Assembly: GCF_024519315.1 (NCBI RefSeq)
Contig: NZ_JANIIC010000072.1
Location: 1-46,411 of the forward strand
Direction: 5' to 3'
Length of the DNA: 46,411 nt
Source of the DNA: Streptomyces malaysiensis subsp. samsunensis
Lineage (GTDB): Bacteria; Actinomycetota; Actinomycetes; Streptomycetales; Streptomycetaceae
The notes under the pieces are model-generated. The model ran no database searches. It was not told the origin of the DNA and saw only the letters and a list, made by a program, of their open reading frames with translations. Positions 35,550 through 43,888 of this stretch are shown here, in pieces; position 1 is the stretch's first letter; the number at the start of each line of letters is the position of its first letter. A program made the position numbers and the translations under genes.

Positions 35550-35599
35550 GATGAAGATCAAACAGCCCGCTGGAACCCCACCAGCGGGCTCTCTTCATC
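35550..35599 (+). terminator. Rho-independent-type hairpin at the transposon 3' end
   Basis: AGCCCGCTGG (35564-35573) and CCAGCGGGCT (35581-35590) form a perfect stem with a seven-base loop. An outer stem GATGAAGA/TCTTCATC (35550-35557/35592-35599) extends it. It follows the tniB stop by about 40 bases. Confidence 0.75.
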
Positions 35600-35656
35600 C
35601 CCGAACATCACCATCGGGAGTGGCAAACCCGTCACGATTTTGAATGGCACCCAACA

Positions 35657-36148
35657 GTCACTGTTCGCCATGCGCGAGGCCGGCGGCTGGGCGCTGTCGG
35701 CGACGCCGGCGCGGCTGATGAGGCGATTGTGCGAGCCCACCGGCTGTATGCCGAAGGGCCGCGTGACGCCGACCCGGCATGGCTGGAGTTCTTCACCCCC
35801 GGCGGGCTCGCCGGACTGGAGGCCCTCGCCCGCGCCGACCTCAACCAGTACGAACGGGCCGCAGCAGGAGCCGAGCAGGCCGTACTCCTCCACGGCTGCC
35901 AATTCACCCGCAACCGCGCCCTGTACACCGCCGACATCGCCATTCACCATGCGGTCAGGGACCGGCCGGATCCGGAAGCCGCCGCCGAGGCCGCCGGGCG
36001 TGCCCTGGCCTACCTTCCCGAGGTGCGCTCCGACCGACTGCTCCAGCAGCTGCACAACATGGCCAGCGCGCTCCAGCGGCACGCCGCGGTCCCTGCGGTG
36101 GCCGACTGGCTGGAGGCGTACCGCGCCACCGCCGACGTCGTCATCTGA
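35657..36148 (+). pseudogene. C-terminal TPR part of an XRE-type regulator
   Basis: The open frame starts immediately after the transposon end (VTVRHARGRRLGAV) and contains AIVRAHRLYAEG, RDADPAWLEFFTPGGLAGLE and RALYTADIAIHHAV, typical of the TPR-containing C-terminal half of Streptomyces helix-turn-helix regulators. The DNA-binding N-terminus is missing from the window, so insertion or later rearrangement removed it. Its stop is followed after ten bases by the acetyltransferase GTG, so the two were probably cotranscribed. Confidence 0.7.
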
Positions 36149-36158
36149 GGAGGAGACG

Positions 36159-36737
36159 GTGACCACCCCCAGCACCCGCGCCGACGTGGTGATCCGCACC
36201 TACGGGCCCGGCCAGATCCCGCCGCTGCTGTCCCTGCTCGCCGACATCTGGGCCGACGCCCACCCCGAGCTGGTCGACAACCCCGGCGCCGAGGCGATGG
36301 GCCTATCCGTACCCGCTCTGCACCGCCAGATCACCGGACACCTCAAGCACCACCAGGGCCTCGTGCTGGTCGTCGCCTACGAGCGAGGCACGGCCGTGGG
36401 CTTCGGCTACGGCTTCCCGTGCAGCGCCGACTACTGGTTCGGCCCCGGCCTGGTCGACCACGTCCCCGAAGGCGCCCGCACCGAGCGCCTGATGGGCCTG
36501 TGCGAACTGGCGGTCCGCCCACCGTGGCAGGCCCGCGGCATCGGCACCCGACTCCACGCCGCCCTGATCACAGCCATCAATCCCCGCTGGTCCTCCCTCC
36601 TCGCTCTCCCCTCCAACCAACGCGGCCAGGACCTGTACACCCGACTCGGCTACCAACACGCGGGCACCTACCGGAACACCACCGACGGCCCCGACTTCGA
36701 CCTGCTACTGCTCCGCGTCGCCGCTGATCAGCAGTAA
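36159..36737 (+). CDS. GNAT-family N-acetyltransferase
   Basis: 192 residues from GTG 36159 with GAGGAG upstream. The fold includes VLVVAYERGTAVGFGYGF and the acetyl-CoA motif LAVRPPWQARGIGTRLHAAL (R-x-x-G-I-G), then QDLYTRLGYQHAGTY. It resembles acetyltransferases placed after TPR regulators in Streptomyces. The substrate is unknown. Confidence 0.82.
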   Translation: MTTPSTRADVVIRTYGPGQIPPLLSLLADIWADAHPELVDNPGAEAMGLSVPALHRQITGHLKHHQGLVLVVAYERGTAVGFGYGFPCSADYWFGPGLVDHVPEGARTERLMGLCELAVRPPWQARGIGTRLHAALITAINPRWSSLLALPSNQRGQDLYTRLGYQHAGTYRNTTDGPDFDLLLLRVAADQQ

Positions 36738-36795
36738 CCGGACCAGCTCCCCTCCCTTGATCCGGCCGCTTTGACGACGTCCTGGAGGCGACGGA

Positions 36796-36960
36796 ATGAC
36801 GCGTTACACAATCGTCCCGAACGAAGGGCTCGATTCCGTCCGATTCGGCGAGTCCCGGACCGGCCTACGCGAGAGGATCGGCTCCTTCAGGTCATTTCGT
36901 CGGGGTGACGCAGAGAGCCTGGGGGCCGCAGCCTCAGGTTCTAAACGTCAGCCAGCGTAA
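36796..36960 (+). CDS. Short hypothetical, probably truncated
   Basis: 54 residues starting MTRYTIVPNEGLDSVRFGES, with GGAGG ten bases before the ATG. The beginning looks like a real N-terminus of a longer Streptomyces protein, but the frame ends in low-complexity residues at a TAA. It is probably the stump of a gene cut by rearrangement. Nothing else is seen in the 36738-36984 gap. Confidence 0.4.
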   Translation: MTRYTIVPNEGLDSVRFGESRTGLRERIGSFRSFRRGDAESLGAAASGSKRQPA

Positions 36961-36984
36961 AGGCCCTGCTCTCAAGCTCCCAGG

Positions 36985-37293
36985 TCAGGAGACGCTGTCA
37001 GGGTCGATGCCCTGCGCACGAGCGAGGGCGACCAGAAGACGCTCCATCGTGCCGATGGCATCTCCCATCGTGCCAACGGCACGCTCGATCCCGTCCAGAC
37101 GCTGAGTGATCGACCGGTCTCCCGGCGCTCCGACGGCGTCGGCGAGGGAATCGATGTTCCCGAACGCCGTATGCTGCTGCTCACCGATCGTCGCCAGCTG
37201 CTCGCTGTGCTCCGCAAGCGTCCGCCCGGTGCGGAACGCCTCCGCCTCCAGGTCCCGCAGCCGCTCGTCGTACGTCGCCGCCTCATTCGCCAT
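36985..37293 (-). CDS. Small coiled-coil hypothetical protein
   Basis: About 102 residues from ATG 37293 (ATG 37302 is possible). The heptad-rich sequence (YDERLRDLEAEAFRTGRTLA, HSEQLATIGEQQHTA, RLDGIERAVGTMGDAIGTME) predicts a coiled coil. It has no recognised domain. An upstream extension to 37392 would overlap the neighbouring gene and is not favoured. Confidence 0.55.
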   Translation of the reverse strand: MANEAATYDERLRDLEAEAFRTGRTLAEHSEQLATIGEQQHTAFGNIDSLADAVGAPGDRSITQRLDGIERAVGTMGDAIGTMERLLVALARAQGIDPDSVS

Positions 37294-37361
37294 GCCCACC
37301 ATTGTCTCAGGCGCTGCGCCTTGGATCAGCCGCTTCCCGCACAGCTTGTGCGCACCGGTGC

Positions 37362-37866
37362 TCACGCCCTTCGGCGTGCGCGCTTCAGCCACCGCCGCAG
37401 CGCGCCCCGCCGTCCGTCTTCACCCGGGCCGGGCGGCGGGAAGGGCGGCAGCGGTGGCCCCTGCCAGGGCTGGGCCGGGGCGGTGTCTGCGGGAACGGCC
37501 GGCGGCTGCTCGGGCCTGGGCGGAACGCCTGCCGCTGGCTGACCGGCGGGGGCCGGGTCCGCGTCGGGCGGGGCGGCTGGGGCATTCGTTGTGGCCGGCT
37601 CGTTCATGGCAGGGACCGAGGAGGTGGCGAGCTCGAGCCGGACTGCCTCGGACTCCCTGACCCGAGCGATGGCGTGACGCAGCAGCGGGGCAAGCAGCCC
37701 GTGCTCGCCGACGAAGTCCAGGAATTCGGCAGCGGGCACGATGCGCACCTGGCACGTCTCGGCGGCGATGACCGTCGCGGTGCGCGGCTGGTCATCCAGC
37801 ACGGCCAGCTCGCCGGCCGCCCGTTGCTCGCGGACCAGTTCGGCGGTGCCGAAGTGGACGCTGGCG
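37362..37866 (-). pseudogene. Truncated cyclic-nucleotide-binding (Crp-like) protein
   Basis: On the minus strand, AAGELAVLDDQPRTATVIAA is the phosphate-binding cassette of a cNMP-binding domain, followed by VRIVPAAEFLDFVGEHGLL. The remainder is a proline-rich tail ending in basic residues. The N-terminal half of the sensor domain is absent and an IS256 fragment lies on that side, so the gene is 5'-truncated. Confidence 0.65.
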
Positions 37867-37899
37867 GGGGTGTGGTAACTGCTGTCACCTCTCCCCGCA

Positions 37900-38263
37900 T
37901 CTCGGGGGAACCTCAACGGCACAGGAGTTCACCGCCTCGGAGCTGGGGCAGCGCTATCCGGCGGTCGTGCGGACCTGGCAGGCCGCCTGGAGCGAGTTCA
38001 CCCCCTACCTGGCGTTCCCACCGGAGATAAGGAAGGTCGTCTACTCGACGAACCTGATCGAGTCGATCAACGCCCGGCTGCCGAAGACCACCCGCAACCG
38101 CGGCCATTTCCCCTCCGAGCAGGCCGCGCTGAAGGTGCTCTACCTCGCAGTGCGCGAGCTGATCACCCCCAAGGCCAGCGATATCAACCACGTCGCGACA
38201 CACTGGAAAAAGGCGCTGAACCAGTTCTCGCTGTTCTTCGAGGACCGGCTCAACACCACATAG
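37900..38263 (+). pseudogene. IS256-family transposase C-terminal fragment
   Basis: FTASELGQRYPAVVRTWQAA in one frame, then FTPYLAFPPEIRKVVYSTNL, IESINARLPKTTRNRGHFPS, EQAALKVLYLAVREL and LNQFSLFFEDRLNTT to the TAG at 38261-38263. This is the end of an IS256-type transposase. The N-terminal half at 27911-28650 is on the other strand; whether they were one copy is unknown. Confidence 0.8.
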
Positions 38264-38322
38264 GCCCCCAAGGACTTACACAAAGACACTGACACGTTCG
38301 CGTCAACCAGCCACCGGTGTGG

Positions 38323-38628
38323 TCAGGCTGCATGGCCGATGGTGATGTGGAGGGGCTGGCCCAGGGCGGTGGCTACGCGTAGCAGGGTGCGAGTGGAGGG
38401 GAGGGTGAGGCTGGTTTCCAGGCGGGCGATGGCGGGCTGGGTCATACCGGCGCGACGGGCGAGTTCGGTCTGGGACCAGCCAAGCTCGGTGCGGCATTGG
38501 TGGACGGTGCGGCCGATTTCGATGGCCAGCCCGGTTTCGTCATAGATCTGCTGGGCCTGAGAGGTGAGACCGGTCTCTTCATCGGCCAGTTCCTTGGCGC
38601 GGCGGGTCTTCCATGCGGAGTGGTTCAT
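38323..38628 (-). CDS. XRE-family antitoxin (HigA-like)
   Basis: 101 residues from ATG 38628, which overlaps the toxin stop (ATGA). The HTH is SQTELARRAGMTQPAIARLE, followed by LTLPSTRTLLRVATALGQPL. The order toxin then antitoxin is that of HigBA and related host-inhibition modules. It would bind the toxin and repress the shared promoter upstream of 39014. Confidence 0.85.
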   Translation of the reverse strand: MNHSAWKTRRAKELADEETGLTSQAQQIYDETGLAIEIGRTVHQCRTELGWSQTELARRAGMTQPAIARLETSLTLPSTRTLLRVATALGQPLHITIGHAA

Positions 38629-39014
38629 AGCTCTTCCTCCTTCACGTGTTGGTCGTAGATCTCGTGGTTCTCGGCGGGACGGTGCTTGGTCTCGCACTGT
38701 TGCTGGGCGACGTGGGCGCGGTCGACCTCGGCGGTTTCGCGCATGCGGGTCTTGTGGAGGACGGTCAGCATCACGATGCGCCGGGCGGGGGCGAGCCAGT
38801 AGGTGATGCGCTGTTCGCGGCGGTGCAGGGAGAATCGCAGTTCGCGTAGCTTGCCGCCCAGGTGGCGGGTCTGGGGTTCGCCGAGTGTCTCGTCACGGTC
38901 GGCGAGGAGGTCGGCCAGCTTCATCACGCGCAGGTAGTCGGCGGGCGGGAGCAAGTCCAGCCACTGCTGGACTTCTGCTTCAATGTCATACCGCTCGCCC
39001 ATACCAAAAATCAT
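38625..39014 (-). CDS. RelE/HigB-type toxin (Gp49-like)
   Basis: 129 residues from ATG 39014, or 125 from ATG 39002. Signature features are LDLLPPADYLRVMKLADLLA, HLGGKLRELRFSLHRREQRI and the basic end AHVAQQQCETKHRPAE. The family consists of ribosome-dependent mRNA interferases. It heads a two-gene operon with its antitoxin. Confidence 0.82.
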   Translation of the reverse strand: MIFGMGERYDIEAEVQQWLDLLPPADYLRVMKLADLLADRDETLGEPQTRHLGGKLRELRFSLHRREQRITYWLAPARRIVMLTVLHKTRMRETAEVDRAHVAQQQCETKHRPAENHEIYDQHVKEEEL

Positions 39015-39270
39015 ATACCGATGCCGTGAGTAAATCCACCGGCCGACTCGACATCGGTCTCTGCGGGAATGGAATGGGCAAGCAGCGTGAGTGCCGGGCG
39101 CCGATAACGGTCGTGCGTCGGCCCTGCCGCGCGCTCAGCTATTGGAACTGCTGCCGACGGCGGATCGCGTCCCGTCGGCATTCCCTCGCGGATGGAGGCA
39201 TACCGCTTCGTGCTGGGCCGCGCTGGCGACTACAGTGCGATACGACTCGTCGCGGAGAGTTGCCGCACGG

Positions 39271-39315
39271 CTGGGGGGCAAGGGGTCGCAGGTTCAAATC
39301 CTGTCGTCCCGACCA
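39271..39315 (+). other. 3' fragment of tRNA-Pro, probable attachment site
   Basis: CTGGGGGGCAAGGGGTCGCAGGTTC and the following bases to CCCGACCA match, from memory, the anticodon loop to CCA end of actinobacterial tRNA-Pro(GGG): a T-arm with GGTTCAAATCC and an acceptor end CCCGACCA. The 5' half (D-arm, acceptor 5' strand) is absent. Such 3' duplicates are left by integrases that use tRNA genes, including pSAM2-like AICEs. A frameshifted integrase lies about 400 bp to the right. The rest of 39015-39720 shows nothing I can assign. Confidence 0.7.
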
Positions 39316-39719
39316 GCGTTTTCGCAGGTCGGAGGCCGTTTCCGCGGGTAGCGGGAGCGGCCTTAACTGTTTCCGGGCTGGGAGCAATGGGGAGCCCTCG
39401 TGCTCCCAACTCGCAGACGCGTCAACGCCGCCCGGTTTGTCCGTTACCCGATCCGGTAGACGTGCGGTGCCGTACCGCACCCCTGTGTGCCGTCGTCAAC
39501 CGTAGGCCCCTGGGGTCACCCGGTCGATTCGGATGCTCTCTGCATCGAGAGGCATAAGGACCCTTGTCGGCTCTCGACCTCCTTTCAGGGTGGGAGCACG
39601 GAGTCGCGCTCCCCATGCGACAGGGATGGGGGGCTGTCGGTGATGTCGCTGAGTCGGTTTTCGCAGGCAGGTCGCACGCGGGCGTCCTGGTCGTTGCGAG
39701 CGACCTGCGTCAAGGCGAG

Positions 39720-40812
39720 GCAAAGCCCCTTGGCGTCCGCCGGCAGATAGGTCACGAAAGGCGGAGATCTCCCGTATCGAGAACGAAAAGAACACGGGAG
39801 CCTTCGTTCCACCCCATCTGCTTACGGTCAATCAGTGGATTGATCAGTGGTTGGAAAAGAAGGCGGAAGATCTGGAAGAGGCCACCATCTACAACTACCG
39901 AGCCACTCTGGACAGGGTTCGGGGAAAGCTCGGAAACATCAAGCTCCAAGAGCTGACCGGGGAAGACGTAGAAGCGTGGATGCTCTGGGCTCTCCGGTGT
40001 GGTCGTGTTCGCGGGCCCGAGGCCGGTCAGGGTCTCGGAGTAACGAGCGTGGACATGAGCCTTGCGCGGCTCAAAGACGTTCTGAATCGAGTCAAGAGTA
40101 AGCGACTCGTGAACGTGAACGTTGCATCGGAACTCGGCATTCCCCGTAAGGCTCGAAAGGCTGAGCGGAAGGTTAAGGCTGAAATCATTCCGTGGAACGT
40201 CTCGGAAGTCCATACGTTCGTACAGGGAATGAGCGGAGATAGGCTCTACGCTCCGCTGCTTCTTTCCCTCATGGGACTCCGTCCGGCGGAAGTGGTCGGA
40301 CTCCGTTGGTCGGATATCGACCTGACCAACGACACCCTCACCGTGGCCAATACGCGCACGATGATGGGCAACAAGACAGTGATCGAGAAGGACACCAAGT
40401 CCATGGCGGGGGAACGCGTTCTCCCTCTACCCATCCCGGTAAAGGATGCCTTGAAGAAGTTCAAGGCTCTCCAGGCGGCTGAGAAAATGACCCTGGGAAC
40501 GGGCTACGTGGACTCCGGCTACATGTGCGTGAATGCCGTCGGACAAGTCCACACCACAGGCAACTCTGCACCCGTGCGTACAAGCTCATGGAGGAGTCCG
40601 CGCTACGTCGTGTGCGCCTCTACGACGCCCGTGCGTCGTGCTTCACCTACCTGGCCAATAATGGCGTGCCGGATCACCTCCTGGCACGATGGGCGGGGCA
40701 CACCAACGTCAAGACAACCAAGTGTTGGTACGTGAAGCCGGACGTTGAGGATCTTCGTGGAGCGGCCACCACATGGGGCGGTCTCCACAGTGCTCAGGAC
40801 GGGGGTGTGTGA
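39720..40812 (+). pseudogene. Phage/AICE-type tyrosine integrase, truncated and frameshifted
   Basis: The frame is readable from about 39740 (KAEISRIENEKNTGAFVPPH) through LTVNQWIDQWLEKKAEDLEE, ATIYNYRATLDRVRGKLGNI, the catalytic Arg in LLSLMGLRPAEVVGLRW and KDTKSMAGERVLPLP. At about 40555 it shifts to RQLCTRAYKLMEESALRRVR, DARASCFTYLANNGVPDHLL, ARWAGHT and the Tyr in KCWYVKPD, ending at the TGA at 40810-40812. No N-terminal start is convincing. It is a relic of the element that used the tRNA-Pro site. Confidence 0.75.
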
Positions 40813-40836
40813 GATGGCTGTGAGACGTGGGAGCGT

Positions 40837-42135
40837 GTGAGCGTGAGTGAAGAAGACAGGACCACCTTGAAATACCTGGTCAACGGGCCAGAAGACGCTC
40901 CGGTCCTGATCTTGGGTCCCTCCCTCGGTGCTACATGGCATATGTGGGATCGCCAGATACCCGAACTCTCCCACCACTGGCGCGTCCTCCGCTTCGACCT
41001 CCCCGGCCACGGCGGCGCGCCCGCCCATCCGGCCGCCTCCGTGGCCGAGCTCGCCACCCGGCTGCTGGCCACCCTGGACCAGCTCGGCGTGGAGCGCTTC
41101 GGCTACGCCGGCTGCTCGATCGGCGGGGCCATCGGCGCGGAACTCGCCCTGCGACATCCCCATAGAGTGGGCTCACTGGCCCTCGTCTCCGCCTCCCCGC
41201 GCTTCGGCAGCGCCGACTCCTTCCGGCAGCGTGGCGTCGTGGTCCGCACCAACGGCCTCGACCCGATCGCCCGCGCCACCCCGGAGCGCTGGTTCACCCC
41301 CGATTTCGCCGCCGCCCAGCCCGCCATCGTCGACTGGGCCGTCCAGATGGTCCGCACCACCGACCCCGGCTGCTACATCGCCGCGTGCGAGGCCCTCGCC
41401 GCCTTCGACGTCCGCGCCGAGCTCAGCCGGATCGGCGTCCCCACCCTCGTGGTGGCCGGTGCCGACGACCAGGTCACCCCGGCCGCCGACGCCCGCGTCC
41501 TGGTCGCCGGAATAGCGGACGCACGGCTCGCGCTGGTCCCCGGCGCCTCCCATCTCACCCCCGTCGAACAGCCGATGGCCGTCACCGATCTGCTGGTGCG
41601 CCACTTCTCCAGCTCCTGGCAGAGCGCGGACCACCCGACCGGGATGACCGCGATCCCCGCGCCGCCGCCCAAGCCCGTGATCTCGCCCGTACAGCCCGGC
41701 GCCGAGGTCGTCGAATACGGCCACCATGTGCCCGAGCCGCTGCTCGACACCCGCTCCGACGCGTACGACCAGGGCATCAAGGTGCGCCGCGAGGTGCTCG
41801 GCGACGCCCATGTGGACCGGGCGCAGTCCCTGGCCGACGAGTTCACCGGCGACTTCCAGGACTTCATCACCCGCTACGCGTGGGGCGAGGTGTGGACCCG
41901 GCCCGGTATCGACCGGCGGACCCGCAGCGTGGTCACCCTCACCGCCCTCGCCGCCCGCGGCCACCTCGACGAACTCGCCTTCCACACCCGGGCCGCGCTG
42001 CGCAACGGGCTGACCCCCACCGAGATCAAGGAAGTGCTGCTGCACACGGGGGTCTACTGCGGGGTGCCGACCGCCAACTCCGCCTTCGCCGTGGCCCAGC
42101 GGATCATCCGCGAGGAGACAAGCCCGGAGGGCTGA
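40837..42135 (+). CDS. pcaL: Bifunctional 3-oxoadipate enol-lactonase / 4-carboxymuconolactone decarboxylase
   Basis: 432 residues from GTG 40837 (GTG 40843 is an alternative). Residues 1 to about 260 are the enol-lactonase, an alpha/beta hydrolase with LGPSLGATWHMWDRQIPEL, nucleophile GCSIGG, an acid in VVAGADDQVTP and a histidine in GASHLTPVEQP. Residues about 300-428 are the decarboxylase: GIKVRREVLGDAHVDRAQ, TRYAWGEVWTRPGIDRRTRS and GVYCGVPTANSAFAVA. The fusion is known as PcaL in actinomycetes, in the protocatechuate branch of the beta-ketoadipate pathway. The integrase relic directly precedes it, so upstream pca genes may have been displaced. Confidence 0.93.
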   Translation: MSVSEEDRTTLKYLVNGPEDAPVLILGPSLGATWHMWDRQIPELSHHWRVLRFDLPGHGGAPAHPAASVAELATRLLATLDQLGVERFGYAGCSIGGAIGAELALRHPHRVGSLALVSASPRFGSADSFRQRGVVVRTNGLDPIARATPERWFTPDFAAAQPAIVDWAVQMVRTTDPGCYIAACEALAAFDVRAELSRIGVPTLVVAGADDQVTPAADARVLVAGIADARLALVPGASHLTPVEQPMAVTDLLVRHFSSSWQSADHPTGMTAIPAPPPKPVISPVQPGAEVVEYGHHVPEPLLDTRSDAYDQGIKVRREVLGDAHVDRAQSLADEFTGDFQDFITRYAWGEVWTRPGIDRRTRSVVTLTALAARGHLDELAFHTRAALRNGLTPTEIKEVLLHTGVYCGVPTANSAFAVAQRIIREETSPEG

Positions 42136-42260
42136 GCGCCCCGCCGGAAGTGCCGCATGTCGATACAGCCCCGCGTCCCTTCGGGGCGCTGCCGAACCAT
42201 GGCGGACTTCCTCCGACCCGTTCAGTACGGCCACGGGGCCCCGGTAGCACAATGATCTCC

Positions 42261-42908
42261 ATGAAGCTCACCAAGAAGGGCCATTCCTGCGTCCGGATCG
42301 AGAAGGACGAGCAGACGCTCGTCATCGACCCCGGGACCTTCAGCGAAGAGGACGCCGCGGTCGGCGCGGACGCGATCCTGGTCACCCACGAGCACTTCGA
42401 CCACTTCAACGAGGAGCGGCTGCGCACGGCGCTCGACGACAACCCCGGCGCCCAGATCTGGACGCTCCACAGCGTCGCCCACCACATCTCAGCGGCGTTT
42501 CCCGGGCGGGTGCACACCATCGGGGAGGGCGACACCTTCAGCGCGGCGGGATTCGACATCGAGGTGCACGGCCAGCTGCACGCCATCATCCACCCCGACA
42601 TCCCCCGGATCACCAATGTGGGCTATCTGCTGGACGGCACGCTCTTCCACCCCGGCGACGCGCTCACCGTGCCCGCCGGGCACCGGGTGGACACGCTGAT
42701 GCTGCCGGTGCACGCCCCCTGGAACAAGTTCGCCGAGATCCTCGACTACGTCCGCGCGGTCGACCCGCGCCGGGCCATCGACATCCACGACGCCCTGCTG
42801 TCCGACCTCGCGCACACGGTCTACGGCCGGATGCTGGGCCCCGACGGCCCCGGCACGGGCGGCTCCGAGCACCTGCGGCTGACACCGGGCGAATCCCTCA
42901 CCCTCTGA
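42261..42908 (+). CDS. MBL-fold metallohydrolase
   Basis: 215 residues from ATG 42261 (ATG 42252 is possible). The metallo-beta-lactamase motif is THEHFDHF, with a further metal histidine in GQLHAIIH and an aspartate in LFHPGDALTVP; MLPVHAPWNK follows. It belongs to the UlaG/UPF0173-like group of small metal-dependent hydrolases conserved in Streptomyces. The substrate is unknown. Confidence 0.85.
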   Translation: MKLTKKGHSCVRIEKDEQTLVIDPGTFSEEDAAVGADAILVTHEHFDHFNEERLRTALDDNPGAQIWTLHSVAHHISAAFPGRVHTIGEGDTFSAAGFDIEVHGQLHAIIHPDIPRITNVGYLLDGTLFHPGDALTVPAGHRVDTLMLPVHAPWNKFAEILDYVRAVDPRRAIDIHDALLSDLAHTVYGRMLGPDGPGTGGSEHLRLTPGESLTL

Positions 42909-42934
42909 GGGGCGGCTCCCCGGCGGGGGCGGGC

Positions 42935-43017
42935 GTCCTACGAGGACTGTCCTACGAGGGCCGTTCCACGAGGGCCGTTCCACGAGGGCCGTTCCAAAGG
43001 GCCGTCCTACGAGGGCC
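42935..43017. repeat. Six tandem 14-bp repeats
   Basis: Units start at 42935, 42949, 42963, 42977, 42991 (13 bases) and 43004. The consensus is GTYCYACGAGGGCC: GTCCTACGAGGACT, GTCCTACGAGGGCC, GTTCCACGAGGGCC twice, GTTCCAAAGGGCC, GTCCTACGAGGGCC. They end 37 bases before the xth start and may affect its promoter or vary in copy number. Confidence 0.85.
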
Positions 43018-43054
43018 GGGCGGGCTGTCGGAGGCGGGATGTAAGTTGTGCCCT

Positions 43055-43834
43055 ATGCGCATCGCGACCTGGAACGTCAATTCGATCACCGCCCGGCTGC
43101 CCCGGCTGCTCGCCTGGCTGGAGAGCAGCGGCACGGACGTCCTGTGCGTCCAGGAGACCAAGTGCGCCGAGTCCGCCTTTCCGTACGAGCCGCTGCGCGA
43201 GCTCGGCTACGAGGCCGCGGTCAACGCCACCGGACGGTGGAACGGAGTGGCGCTGCTCTCCAAGGCGGGCCTCACCGACATCACCGTCGGCCTCCCCGGC
43301 GGCCCGGACTACGACGGCGGCCAGGAGCCGCGGGCGATAGGCGCCACCTGCGGCCCGGTCCGCCTCTGGTCGGTCTATGTGCCCAACGGCCGGGAGATCG
43401 GCCACCCCCACTACGACTACAAGCTGCGCTGGCTGGAGGCGCTGCGCACCACCGTCGCCCAGGACGCGGCCGGTGAGCGCCCCTTCGCCGTCCTCGGCGA
43501 CTTCAATGTGGCGCCCACCGACGAGGACGTCTGGGACCGCGCCGCCTTCGACGGGCTGACCCATGTGACGGACCTGGAGCGCGAGGCCCTGGCCGCGCTG
43601 CGCGACTCGGGGCTCTCGGACGTGATGCCGCGGCCGCTGAAGTACGACCGCCCCTTCACCTACTGGGACTACCGGGAGCTGGGCTTCCCCAAGAACCGCG
43701 GAATGCGGATCGACCTGGTCTACGGCAACGAGCCGTTCGCCAAGTCCGTCGACGACGCGTATGTGGACCGCGAGGAGCGCAAGGGCAAGGGCGCCTCCGA
43801 CCACGCCCCGGTCGTCGTCGACCTGGAGGTGTGA
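43055..43834 (+). CDS. xth: Exodeoxyribonuclease III
   Basis: 259 residues from ATG 43055, matching the family start MRIATWNVNSI. Metal and catalytic motifs are LCVQETKC, YVPNGREIG, LGDFNVAPTDEDVWD, RIDLVYGNEPF and the final SDHAPVVVDLEV. It is an AP endonuclease and 3'-5' exonuclease of base-excision repair. Convergent with the SGNH hydrolase gene, with a shared terminator. Confidence 0.95.
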   Translation: MRIATWNVNSITARLPRLLAWLESSGTDVLCVQETKCAESAFPYEPLRELGYEAAVNATGRWNGVALLSKAGLTDITVGLPGGPDYDGGQEPRAIGATCGPVRLWSVYVPNGREIGHPHYDYKLRWLEALRTTVAQDAAGERPFAVLGDFNVAPTDEDVWDRAAFDGLTHVTDLEREALAALRDSGLSDVMPRPLKYDRPFTYWDYRELGFPKNRGMRIDLVYGNEPFAKSVDDAYVDREERKGKGASDHAPVVVDLEV

Positions 43835-43863
43835 CCCGCCTCGGCGGAGCGCCCTCGCCTCGC

Positions 43864-43888
43864 AGGGGGAGCCCCCGCGGCTCCCCCT
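43864..43888. terminator. Bidirectional terminator hairpin
   Basis: AGGGGGAGCC (43864-43873) and GGCTCCCCCT (43879-43888) pair perfectly around a five-base loop between two convergent genes. The right arm touches the last base of the SGNH hydrolase stop codon. Confidence 0.75.

Larger units (their letters stand above)
32255..35656 (+). mobile_element. TniA/TniB-type transposon with a DUF6431 gene
   Basis: The left end TGTTGTGCCATT (32255-32266) and the right end, read on the other strand from 35656, TGTTGGGTGCCATT, are imperfect inverted repeats of the TGT...ACA form used by Mu/Tn7/Tn5053-type transposases. Between them lie DUF6431, a DDE transposase, a small broken gene, a broken TniB-like ATPase and a terminator. 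The right end abuts a truncated regulator gene that starts in frame at once (35657), so the element disrupted that gene. Flanks GGCAG and GTCAC are not an obvious 5-bp duplication. Confidence 0.65.

Noticed and set aside
33817..35643. A 608-residue fusion frame across the transposase end and the ATPase
   Set aside because: Its first part is an out-of-frame shadow of the transposase; only the central TniB-like part is real and is annotated as a frameshifted gene.
27911..38263. The two IS256 halves (minus at 27.9-28.7 kb, plus at 37.9-38.3 kb) as one copy split by an inversion
   Set aside because: The residues between the halves (about 190-300) are not found at either junction, so a single inversion does not rebuild one gene; two separate copies are as likely.
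39015..39350. A complete tRNA-Pro gene
   Set aside because: Upstream of the anticodon loop no D-arm or matching acceptor strand can be found; only the 3' part is present.
42935..43017. Tandem repeats considered as a CRISPR array
   Set aside because: Units are 14 bp with no spacers, and no cas genes are in the window.
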